Part shown: positions 44,292 through 51,378 of the stretch, piece after piece | Numbering within the stretch: the stretch's first letter is position 1 | Layout: the number at the start of each line of letters is the position of its first letter | Assembly (NCBI RefSeq): GCF_900107775.1 | Contig: NZ_FNRF01000006.1 | Span: 1 to 64,000, forward strand | Origin: Xylanibacter ruminicola | GTDB taxonomy: Bacteria; Bacteroidota; Bacteroidia; Bacteroidales; Bacteroidaceae | DNA: 64,000 nucleotides | Direction: 5' to 3' | Translations under genes and position numbers: made by a program | Notes under the pieces: model-generated | The model's database searches: none | Told to the model about the DNA's origin: nothing | Seen by the model: only the letters and a program-made list of their open reading frames with translations

Positions 44292-46781
44292 TTAACCATT
44301 CTTTTTGCGGCGGTAGGCCATGAAGGCGGCTCCTGCCAGCACCAGTAGCAGTATAGCATACGCTGTATAGGCAATCGTCTCGGTAGTATCAACCGACTTG
44401 GGGAAGAAGCTGAGCACTACCTCGTGTTTACCAGGTTTTACGTTCAGAGCACGCAGGATATAGTTTACCCTACCCAACTCGGCAGGCTCGCCATCGATGG
44501 TAGCCGTCCAGCCGGGATAGTAAACCTCGGAGAATACCACAATACCACCCTTACCCGAGTTAACCTCGTAGGTAAGCTGGTTAGGCTCGTAGCTCTTGAT
44601 ATCAACTGTGCTGGTGGTATCCTGTGTAACAGCATCGCCCAACTGTGCCTGGAACTTCTCATCGGCCACAGCCTCGTGACGCAGGTCGATCTGACCAACC
44701 TTCAGAATCTCCTCGTTGGCATTCTTGGCATAGCTAATCTTATCAACAAACCACGCATTACCCAAAGCATAAGGGTTCTGGATGGGCACTGTCTGGCCAC
44801 CCTGCAATGGGAACACAAAGTAGCGGGTGTTGAGCATATTGATAACCGGGCAGATGCTGTCGCCCTTAACCTGAGTCATGTCGCCACCAGCCTCGGCTAC
44901 GGCATTCATCAGGCGCTGCATCTCGGGCGAGATGTACTGCTCTATCATCTCCTGATAGCGGCGTAGCTTAGCGGCATGGTAACCACCAATGCTCTTATGG
45001 TAGTAAGATGTCTCGTTCTCATTAAAGGTGTTTGATGCGAGGTTGAGCACACGGTAATCCAAGGCCTTATCACGCAGGATGAGTTCATCGGTCTGCGACT
45101 TCTGCTGTGGCGTCTCGCGCTCGCTCTGGGGCACAAACATCTCATCGTTCAGGTAACGCTTATTTACCTGCCAAAGGTCGATCAAGCAGAGCACCAGAAT
45201 AGCGCAGATGGTATATTCGGCCTTGAGTTTGCGATACTTATAGGCCATCAGCAATACCATGCCCACCACGATAATCCAGAACGAACGCCAGCAATCGGCT
45301 GTAAACACGGCTGTACGCATATCAACCAGATTACTGATAAGTGGTTGGATGTGCTCCTGTGGCAAGGTGCTAAGAGCACGCATCTCGCTAGATGAAACAA
45401 AGCTATCGAAGAATGTGGTTGGCATCAAGGCAAACAACAGGCAGAAACCTGCGGTAACACCAAAGCTGATGTAGATGGGCTTGCTATACTTGGTAAAGCC
45501 CTCGGGCTCGTCGAACAGCTTTTTCAATGCCATCATAGCCAGCAAGGGGATGGTGAACTCGGCAATCACCAATATCGAGGCCACCGTACGGAACTTTGCG
45601 TACATAGGCACATAATCGAGGAAGAAATCGGTAAAGCCCATGAAGTTACGACCCCACGACAGGAGTATCGACAGGATGGTAACAACGAGCAAAGCCCACT
45701 TCATAGGACCTTTGACAATCAGCAGTCCCAACACAAACAGGAACATCACGAAGGCACCTACATACACAGGACCGCTGGTACCTGGCTGTTCGCCCCAGTA
45801 CTGACCAATCTGCTGATAGATGGTCTCGTAGGTAGGATCGGCTTTCTCCATGGCAATTTTACTCTCACTCATGGGAACCGAAGCACCACCCTTGGTGTTA
45901 GGGATGAGCAGTGTCCAGGTCTCGTCGATACCATAACTCCACTGTGTGATATAATCGCGTTCCAAACCACTGTTGGTCTGGTTGGCCGAATTCTTCTTTA
46001 CCAGCTCGCTCTTACCACGCATCGACTCCTGACCGTACTGCCAGGTGTGGTAGAGGTTAGAGAGGTTGATGCACACACCAATGGCGGCACCTGCCAGGCA
46101 CACGGCTGTGGCCTTACCAAAGGCAGCCAACTGATGCTTGCGGATGGCATCTACCAGCCAGGCAATCACCATGGCCAGGATGATAAACAGATAGTAATAC
46201 GTCATCTGCACGTGGTTGGCATTAATCTCGAAAGCGGTGAAAATGGCTGTGAGCACAAAGCCCCACAGGTATTTACCGCGATAGGCCAGCACAAGTCCTG
46301 CAATCAATGGTGGCAGATAGGCCAGGGCCCACACCTTCCAGATGTGACCTGCGGCAATGATAATGAGGAAATAGGTGCTGAAGGCCCACACGACAGAGCC
46401 TAAGGCTGCCAGATGCTGACGGAAATCGAAAGCACGCAGCAAGATATAGAATCCTAACAGATAAGCAAACACGTACCATACATTCTCGGGTAAGAACAGA
46501 TGGTAGATCTTGGTCATTGTACTGAGTTTATCGGTAGAATGATACGAGGGAGCCATCTGGTAGGTAGGCATACCACCAAACAGGGCGTTGGTCCAACGAC
46601 TACGCTCGCCTGTTTTCTGCATATATTCGATACCCTCCTGACCAGCACCACGACCAGCTGAGGCATCGTGACGGTACAGGATACGTCCCTCGATATCGGC
46701 AGGGAAGAAATACGCAAAGGCCAGAACGGCAAATAACAGCACTGCCAACATATCGGGCAGCCATTTTTTCAATAATGTCAT
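44292..46781 (-). CDS. YfhO family polytopic membrane protein
   Basis: An 829-residue membrane protein with around twelve or more hydrophobic helices and a C-terminal soluble domain, matching YfhO/GT-C-like proteins of Bacteroidetes. Seen features are the N-terminal FFPADIEGRILYRHDASAGRGAGQE, the long helical core, and the C-terminal VVFSEVYYPGWTATIDGEPAELGRVNYILRALNVKPGKHEV followed by a last helix, which is the family hallmark. Related proteins add sugars to teichoic acids in Firmicutes; here the role is unknown. The ATG at 46781 is preferred over a TTG three codons earlier. First gene of yfhO-fkp-GSCFA-murF/alr. Confidence 0.88.
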   Translation of the reverse strand: MTLLKKWLPDMLAVLLFAVLAFAYFFPADIEGRILYRHDASAGRGAGQEGIEYMQKTGERSRWTNALFGGMPTYQMAPSYHSTDKLSTMTKIYHLFLPENVWYVFAYLLGFYILLRAFDFRQHLAALGSVVWAFSTYFLIIIAAGHIWKVWALAYLPPLIAGLVLAYRGKYLWGFVLTAIFTAFEINANHVQMTYYYLFIILAMVIAWLVDAIRKHQLAAFGKATAVCLAGAAIGVCINLSNLYHTWQYGQESMRGKSELVKKNSANQTNSGLERDYITQWSYGIDETWTLLIPNTKGGASVPMSESKIAMEKADPTYETIYQQIGQYWGEQPGTSGPVYVGAFVMFLFVLGLLIVKGPMKWALLVVTILSILLSWGRNFMGFTDFFLDYVPMYAKFRTVASILVIAEFTIPLLAMMALKKLFDEPEGFTKYSKPIYISFGVTAGFCLLFALMPTTFFDSFVSSSEMRALSTLPQEHIQPLISNLVDMRTAVFTADCWRSFWIIVVGMVLLMAYKYRKLKAEYTICAILVLCLIDLWQVNKRYLNDEMFVPQSERETPQQKSQTDELILRDKALDYRVLNLASNTFNENETSYYHKSIGGYHAAKLRRYQEMIEQYISPEMQRLMNAVAEAGGDMTQVKGDSICPVINMLNTRYFVFPLQGGQTVPIQNPYALGNAWFVDKISYAKNANEEILKVGQIDLRHEAVADEKFQAQLGDAVTQDTTSTVDIKSYEPNQLTYEVNSGKGGIVVFSEVYYPGWTATIDGEPAELGRVNYILRALNVKPGKHEVVLSFFPKSVDTTETIAYTAYAILLLVLAGAAFMAYRRKKNG

Positions 46782-46807
46782 AACTTGCAAATTATTTAAT
46801 TTGCCTG

Positions 46808-46815
46808 CAAAATTA
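46808..46815 (-). promoter_or_regulatory. -7 box of the yfhO-like to murF-alr operon
   Basis: Minus strand TAATTTTG, 26 bp before the ATG; its upstream region is occupied by nonamer repeats instead of a clear TTTG. Confidence 0.45.
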
Positions 46816-46820
46816 AAAAA

Positions 46821-46847
46821 AATCTGTGTAATCTGTGTAATCCGTGC
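46821..46847. repeat. nonamer tandem repeat between divergent promoters
   Basis: Three 9-mers of type AATCTGTGT/AATCCGTGC, in the 90-bp gap between the yfhO-like and SpoU methylase genes. Same family as the inverted pair at 49398-49485. Confidence 0.75.
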
Positions 46848-46858
46848 CTAAAATTTCG

Positions 46859-46866
46859 TATCTTTG
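46859..46866 (+). promoter_or_regulatory. -7 box of the SpoU methylase-mtnN-luxS unit
   Basis: TATCTTTG ending 9 bases before the ATG at 46876, so the 5' leader is at most a few bases. Confidence 0.6.
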
Positions 46867-46875
46867 CAGCAAAAT

Positions 46876-47682
46876 ATGGAAGAAACTATCATTACAAGCG
46901 TACAAAACGCCAAGATTAAGCACGTAGTAGCCCTGCAACAAAAGTCGTCGCTCCGCCGTGAGGAGGGGCTGTTTGTGGTTGAGGGCCAGCGCGAGATAGA
47001 ACACTGCAAAGCCTGTGGCTACGAGGTGGTGGAAACGTTTTGGAGAAAGGACGAAGGAGAAAGGAGGAAGGATATATCATCTTCTGATATTCTCGTAACG
47101 TCACAAGTATATGAGAAGATGGCTTACAGAGGTAGTACCGAAGGGGTTATAGCTGTAGTAAAGTGCAAGGAGCACAGTTTATCCTCCTTACTCCTTCCTC
47201 CCTCCTCCTTCCTCCAAAAACAAGCTCCTCTTGTGGTTGTTCTTGAGAGCGTGGAGAAGCCTGGCAATCTGGGTGCTATATTGCGTAGTGCCGAGGCCGC
47301 TGGTATTGATGCGCTGATAGTGTGCGACCCACTGACGGATATGTACAATCCTAACGTGATTCGTGCCAGTATCGGTGGCGTGTTCTGCGTGCCCACAGCC
47401 GTTTGTTCGTCGCAGGAGTGTATTGCCTTCCTTAAGGAGCACGGCATCAAGATTCTCACCGCCCAGTTACAGGATTCGTACGAGTATTACGATTACGATA
47501 TGACACAGGGCACCGCCATTGTGATGGGCACCGAGAGCACGGGCCTTACCAACCAGTGGCGAGAGGCCGCCGATGCCCATATCCGCATACCCATGCTGGG
47601 CCGTTTAGACTCGCTGAACGTCAGCGTTAGTGCTGCTATCCTGATGTACGAAGCAGTGCGCCAGCGCAATGTAAAAATGTAA
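46876..47682 (+). CDS. TrmH/SpoU family RNA 2'-O-methyltransferase
   Basis: A 268-residue SPOUT methyltransferase with an N-terminal RNA-binding domain (SVQNAKIKHVVALQQKSSLRREEGLFVVEG) and the three SpoU motifs: EKPGNLGAILRSAEAAG, IVMGTESTGLTNQW and IPMLGRLDSLNVSVSAAILMYEA, which build the trefoil knot. It methylates ribose in rRNA or tRNA; the site is unknown. The ATG at 46876 is used, because an earlier TTG is part of the promoter. Two complementary heptamer repeats (47045-47072 and 47182-47215) are read through in frame as WRKDEGERRKD and SLSSLLLPPSSFL. The terminal Asn-Val-Lys-Met comes from an octamer repeat. Confidence 0.9.
   Translation: MEETIITSVQNAKIKHVVALQQKSSLRREEGLFVVEGQREIEHCKACGYEVVETFWRKDEGERRKDISSSDILVTSQVYEKMAYRGSTEGVIAVVKCKEHSLSSLLLPPSSFLQKQAPLVVVLESVEKPGNLGAILRSAEAAGIDALIVCDPLTDMYNPNVIRASIGGVFCVPTAVCSSQECIAFLKEHGIKILTAQLQDSYEYYDYDMTQGTAIVMGTESTGLTNQWREAADAHIRIPMLGRLDSLNVSVSAAILMYEAVRQRNVKM
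47045..47072 (+). repeat. tetra-heptamer purine repeat inside the SpoU gene (copy 1)
   Basis: Four 7-mers of type GAAAGGA/GGAAGGA, coding strand purine-rich and stop-free. Confidence 0.8.
47182..47215 (+). repeat. pyrimidine heptamer repeat inside the SpoU gene (copy 2, inverted)
   Basis: Nearly five 7-mers of type TCCTCCT/TACTCCT; roughly 85% complementary to copy 1 about 110 bp upstream, so the mRNA could fold back on itself. Confidence 0.8.
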
Positions 47683-47706
47683 CAATGTAACAATGCAAAA
47701 ATGCAA
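47667..47706 (+). repeat. octamer tandem repeat at the end of the SpoU gene
   Basis: Five 8-mers of type CAATGTAA/AAATGCAA. It supplies the last codons and stop of the SpoU gene. Followed at once by the heptamer repeat at 47707. Confidence 0.8.
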
Positions 47707-47734
47707 TGTTTAATCTTTAATGTTTAATATTTAA
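47707..47734 (+). repeat. tetra-heptamer repeat upstream of mtnN
   Basis: Four 7-mers of type TGTTTAA/TCTTTAA (28 bp), three bases before the mtnN ATG. Confidence 0.85.
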
Positions 47735-47737
47735 AGT

Positions 47738-48367
47738 ATGAAGGTTGGAATGATCGTAGCGATGGACAAGGAACTGGAGCAGCTCCGTCCATTATTCCCC
47801 GAAGATCAAGTGATTCTGCAGAAGAGTGGTATTGCCACTGTAAATGCCGCTATCCAGGCTGTAGAGATGATTCGCCAGTACAAGCCCGACGTGATTATCT
47901 CGAGTGGTTGCGCTGGTGGTAATGGCGATGATATCAATCTACAGGATGTAGTGGTTAGTTCGGAGTTGACCTACCACGATGTGTATTGTGGTTACGCTAT
48001 CGACGAGAACACCGTATATGGTCAGGTGCAGGGTTTGCCAGCCCGTTATCAGGCTGATCCCTATCTGCTTGAGAAAGCCCAGCTGGCAGGTGCCAAGCCC
48101 GGACTGATTGTTACAGGCGACTGGTTTGTGGATTCAAAGGAAAAAATGCGCGAGATAGTAAGTCACTTCCCCGAGGCCAAGGCTGTGGATATGGAGAGCT
48201 GTGCCATCGCGCAGGTATGCCACATCTATAAGGTGCCCTTTATCTCGTTCCGTGTGATCAGCGATATCCCCTTGCGCGACACCGATGCCTCGCAATACCA
48301 CAACTTCTGGGATACCGTGGCCGAGAAATCATTCATCACCACCAAGACTTTTATCGAAAGCCTGTAG
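47738..48367 (+). CDS. mtnN: 5'-methylthioadenosine/S-adenosylhomocysteine nucleosidase
   Basis: MtnN (Pfs) removes adenine from S-adenosylhomocysteine and methylthioadenosine. The 209-residue protein starts with MKVGMIVAMDKELEQLRPLF, has ISSGCAGGNG for substrate binding and GLIVTGDWFVDS. The active-site region AVDMESCAIAQVCHIYKVPFISFRVISDIP includes the conserved Asp near residue 190. It lies just upstream of luxS, the next enzyme of SAH detoxification, with octamer repeats in the junction. Confidence 0.94.
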   Translation: MKVGMIVAMDKELEQLRPLFPEDQVILQKSGIATVNAAIQAVEMIRQYKPDVIISSGCAGGNGDDINLQDVVVSSELTYHDVYCGYAIDENTVYGQVQGLPARYQADPYLLEKAQLAGAKPGLIVTGDWFVDSKEKMREIVSHFPEAKAVDMESCAIAQVCHIYKVPFISFRVISDIPLRDTDASQYHNFWDTVAEKSFITTKTFIESL

Positions 48368-48406
48368 AAGAATGTAAAAATTGAAAAATGTAAAAATGTA
48401 AAAATT
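48367..48406 (+). repeat. octamer tandem repeat at the mtnN/luxS junction
   Basis: Five 8-mers of type TAAAAATG/TAAAAATT starting in the mtnN stop codon and ending two bases before the luxS ATG. Confidence 0.8.
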
Positions 48407-48408
48407 GA

Positions 48409-48903
48409 ATGGAAGTTATACAGAGTTTTACGATTGACCACACGCACCTGAAACCAGGTATCTACGTATCGCGTGTGAATAAAGGTTTTACCACTTTTGA
48501 TTTGCGCATTACCGAGCCCAACAAGGAGCCTGCTGTTGCCCCTGCTGCCATCCACAGCATTGAGCACCTGATGGCCACCTGGTTCCGCAATTCGCGCGCC
48601 AAAGAGGATGTGGTATATGTGGGTCCAATGGGATGCCTCACAGGTATGTACATCATTATGACGGGTGAATACACCGTTGAGGACATGCGCCAGTTGACGA
48701 TGGAGTGCCTGGAGTGGATACTGACACAGGACGAGGTGCCTGCAACACGTCCCGAGGCTTGTGGCAACTATCTGCTGCACGATCTACCCATGTGCAAATG
48801 GGAGTGCGCCCGCTATCTTGACCGTCTGAAAAACGATTTCCACTCGGAGTACACCAAACTGCAGATTACACTCGAAGACGGTAAGGTTTTTGCCGATGCC
48901 TAA
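48409..48903 (+). CDS. luxS: S-ribosylhomocysteine lyase, AI-2 synthase
   Basis: LuxS splits S-ribosylhomocysteine into homocysteine and DPD, the precursor of autoinducer-2. The 164-residue protein contains the metal-binding HSIEHLMATWFRN near residue 47, VGPMGCLTGMYIIM with the catalytic Cys near 78, and ACGNYLLHDLPMCKWE with the third metal ligand near 122. It completes the mtnN-luxS route. A convergent terminator follows. Whether AI-2 serves as a signal here or is only a by-product of methyl recycling cannot be told. Confidence 0.95.
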   Translation: MEVIQSFTIDHTHLKPGIYVSRVNKGFTTFDLRITEPNKEPAVAPAAIHSIEHLMATWFRNSRAKEDVVYVGPMGCLTGMYIIMTGEYTVEDMRQLTMECLEWILTQDEVPATRPEACGNYLLHDLPMCKWECARYLDRLKNDFHSEYTKLQITLEDGKVFADA

Positions 48904-48923
48904 TCCTTCAGCAACATAAAAAT

Positions 48924-48957
48924 AATCCCCACCTCGATTGAGATGGGGATTTTCTTT
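48924..48957. terminator. bidirectional terminator between luxS and rpsO
   Basis: 12-bp stem with one mismatch, ATCCCCA paired with TGGGGAT and CTC with GAG around GATT, T-run after it. Confidence 0.85.
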
Positions 48958-48978
48958 TCTTGGTTGTAAGTACGAATA

Positions 48979-49248
48979 TTACTTACGGAGACCCAGAGCC
49001 TTGATGATAGCACGATAACGATTGATATCGTTATTGTACAGGTACTTCAGCAACTTACGACGCTTACCTACCAGCATGGTGAGTGAACGTGCAGTGTTGT
49101 GGTCCTTGTGATTCTTCTTCAGGTGCTCTGTCAGGTGAGAGATACGGTAGCTGAAGAGTGCAATCTGAGCCTCTGCAGAACCAGTATCAGTAGTGCTCTT
49201 ACCGTACTGACCGAAGATCTCCTCTTTCTTTGCCTTGTCTAAATACAT
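48979..49248 (-). CDS. rpsO: 30S ribosomal protein S15
   Basis: S15 binds 16S rRNA early in 30S assembly. The 89-residue protein has the typical Bacteroidetes sequence: YGKSTTDTGSAEAQIALFSYRISHLTEHLKKNHKDHNTARSLTMLVGKRRKLLKYLYNNDINRYRAIIKALGLRK. It is a single-gene unit with a promoter near 49360-49391 and a leader of about 105 bases that contains G+C-rich self-complementary stretches. S15 represses its own mRNA in several phyla, so such a leader may be its binding site (inference). Confidence 0.97.
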   Translation of the reverse strand: MYLDKAKKEEIFGQYGKSTTDTGSAEAQIALFSYRISHLTEHLKKNHKDHNTARSLTMLVGKRRKLLKYLYNNDINRYRAIIKALGLRK

Positions 49249-49359
49249 AATTTAATGTGATTAAAAAATTGTTGCAATAACATTTTTCAAACGCGATTCC
49301 CGCCTAATCACCAGTGGGTTTACGTCGTCAAATGCTCCGGATTTTCCGAAATGCGGCTG

Positions 49360-49391
49360 CAAAATTACAACAATTTATCCATTCCTCCAAA
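49360..49391 (-). promoter_or_regulatory. rpsO promoter
   Basis: Minus strand: TTTG (49388-49391), 20 bp, TAATTTTG (49360-49367). Confidence 0.65.
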
Positions 49392-49397
49392 TTTTTT

Positions 49398-49485
49398 GGC
49401 ACGGATTTCACGGATTAACACTGATTTTTGATATTTTTTTGTGATATTTATTAAAAAATCCGCGTAATCCGTGTAATCCGTGCCT
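49398..49485. repeat. inverted pair of nonamer tandem repeats
   Basis: The left arm (49398-49430) has GGCACGGAT-type nonamers; the right arm (49458-49485) has their complement (AATCCGTGT type). About 28 bases of each arm pair with few mismatches around a 30-base A+T loop. Located between two divergent promoters. Confidence 0.8.
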
Positions 49486-49494
49486 ATTTTTTTG

Positions 49495-49502
49495 TAACTT
49501 TG
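49495..49502 (+). promoter_or_regulatory. -7 box of bipA
   Basis: TAACTTTG, 23 bases before the bipA ATG. The -33 region falls in the right arm of the nonamer inverted repeat. Confidence 0.6.
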
Positions 49503-49525
49503 CACCCGAATTTAAGTATTTTCGT

Positions 49526-51328
49526 ATGCAGGATATCAGAAACATTGCAATTATCGCTCATGTTGACCACGGAAAAACAACCCTTGTGGACAAGATGATG
49601 CTGGCTGGACACCTGTTCCGTGACGGACAGAATCTCAGCAATCAGGTACTGGATGCCAACGACTTGGAGCGCGAGCGTGGTATCACCATTCTTTCAAAAA
49701 ACGTCAGTATCAATTGGAAAGGCGTTAAAATCAATATCATCGACACTCCAGGACACTCGGATTTCGGTGGCGAGGTTGAGCGTGTGCTCAACATGGCCGA
49801 TGGCTGCTTGCTGTTGGTCGATGCCTTCGAAGGTCCTATGCCTCAGACCCGTTTCGTGCTGCAGAAGGCACTCGAAATCGGACTGAAGCCTATCGTTGTA
49901 GTTAACAAGGTAGATAAGCCTAACTGTCGCCCTGAGGAGGTTTACGAGATGGTATTCGATCTGATGTTCTCGCTCAATGCCACCGAGGAGCAGTTGGATT
50001 TCCCCGTGGTTTATGGTTCGGCTAAGAACGGCTGGATGAGTGAGGACTGGCAGAAACCAACAGACAATATCACTTATCTGCTTGATAAAATCGTAGAGAT
50101 GATCCCTGCCCCAAAGCAGGAGGAGGGAACACCCCAGATGCTCATCACATCACTCGACTACTCGAGCTATCAGGGTCGTATCGCCGTAGGTCGTGTACAC
50201 CGTGGCACCCTGAAGGATGGCATGCAGGTAACCATTGCACACCGCGATGGCACCATGGAAAAGACCAAGATTAAGGAGCTGCACACCTTTGAGGGTATGG
50301 GACACGTACATACCGAACAGGTGGAGTGTGGCGACATCTGCGCTGTCATCGGACTGGATAAGTTTGAGATTGGCGATAGCATCTGCGACCTGGAGAACCC
50401 AGAGCCACTGGCTCCTATCGCTATCGACGAGCCTACCATGTCGATGCTGTTTATGATTAACGACTCGCCTTTCTTTGGTAAGGAGGGTAAGTTTGTTACA
50501 TCGCGCCATATTAACGACCGCTTGGAGAAGGAGCTGGAGAAGAACCTGGCCCTGCGTGTGACACCTTTCGAGGATAGCACCGATAAGTGGATTGTATCAG
50601 GACGTGGTGTGCTGCACCTCTCAGTGCTGGTTGAGACCATGCGCCGCGAGGGCTACGAGCTGCAGGTTGGACAGCCTCAGGTAATCTACAAGGAGATCGA
50701 CGGTGTAAAGCACGAGCCTGTTGAGGAGCTCACCATCAACGTGCCCGAGGAGTTCTCATCTAAGATGATTGATATGGTAACCCGTCGTAAGGGTGAGATG
50801 ACATCGATGGAGAGCCAGGGCGAGCGTGTAAACATCGAGTTCGATATCCCATCACGTGGTATTATCGGACTGCGTACCAATGTGCTCACAGCCAGTCAGG
50901 GCGAGGCTATCATGGCCCACCGCTTTAAGGAGTATCAGCCATACAAGGGCGAGATTGAGCGCCGTGTAAATGGTTCGATGATCTCGATGGATACTGGTAA
51001 CGCCTTTGCTTATGCTATCGATAAGCTGCAGGACCGTGGTAAGTTCTTCATCGATCCAGGTGAGGATGTTTACATGGGTCAGGTAGTAGGTGAGCATGTT
51101 CACGATAACGACCTGGTAGTAAACGTATGTAAGGCTAAGCAGCTTACTAACGTACGTGCATCGGGTACTGATGATAAGGCTCGCATTATTCCAAAGACCG
51201 TCATGAGTCTGGAGGAGTGCCTGGAGTACATCAAGAGCGATGAGCTGGTAGAGGTAACACCAAAGTCGATGCGTATGCGCAAAACGATTCTGGATCACGA
51301 CCAGCGTAAAAAGGCTAATAAAGTATAA
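49526..51328 (+). CDS. typA: ribosome-associated translational GTPase TypA/BipA
   Basis: BipA is an EF-G-like GTPase that helps ribosome assembly and stress adaptation. The 600-residue protein has G1 [14 protein letters not shown] near residue 11, G2 [15 protein letters not shown]3 [15 protein letters not shown] and G4 NKVDKPNCR, then the EF-G-like domains and the BipA-specific C-terminal domain ending [22 protein letters not shown]. Full length. It has its own promoter and a perfect palindromic terminator. Confidence 0.96.
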   Translation: MQDIRNIAIIAHVDHGKTTLVDKMMLAGHLFRDGQNLSNQVLDANDLERERGITILSKNVSINWKGVKINIIDTPGHSDFGGEVERVLNMADGCLLLVDAFEGPMPQTRFVLQKALEIGLKPIVVVNKVDKPNCRPEEVYEMVFDLMFSLNATEEQLDFPVVYGSAKNGWMSEDWQKPTDNITYLLDKIVEMIPAPKQEEGTPQMLITSLDYSSYQGRIAVGRVHRGTLKDGMQVTIAHRDGTMEKTKIKELHTFEGMGHVHTEQVECGDICAVIGLDKFEIGDSICDLENPEPLAPIAIDEPTMSMLFMINDSPFFGKEGKFVTSRHINDRLEKELEKNLALRVTPFEDSTDKWIVSGRGVLHLSVLVETMRREGYELQVGQPQVIYKEIDGVKHEPVEELTINVPEEFSSKMIDMVTRRKGEMTSMESQGERVNIEFDIPSRGIIGLRTNVLTASQGEAIMAHRFKEYQPYKGEIERRVNGSMISMDTGNAFAYAIDKLQDRGKFFIDPGEDVYMGQVVGEHVHDNDLVVNVCKAKQLTNVRASGTDDKARIIPKTVMSLEECLEYIKSDELVEVTPKSMRMRKTILDHDQRKKANKV

Positions 51329-51346
51329 GGTTTATATAGCACAAAG

Positions 51347-51374
51347 AAACCTCGCCAATTGGCGAGGTTTTTTT
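51347..51374. terminator. bidirectional terminator between typA and the TonB receptor
   Basis: Perfect palindrome AAACCTCGCC/GGCGAGGTTT with an AATT centre and a T-run. Confidence 0.9.
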
Positions 51375-51378
51375 ATGC

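Larger units (their letters stand above)
49249..49525. other. divergent rpsO/bipA intergenic region with leader, promoters and inverted nonamers
   Basis: No gene. From left to right: rpsO leader (49249-49355), rpsO promoter (49360-49391), nonamer repeat, A+T spacer, inverted nonamer repeat, bipA promoter (TAACTTTG at 49495-49502) and 23 bases of leader. Confidence 0.7.
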
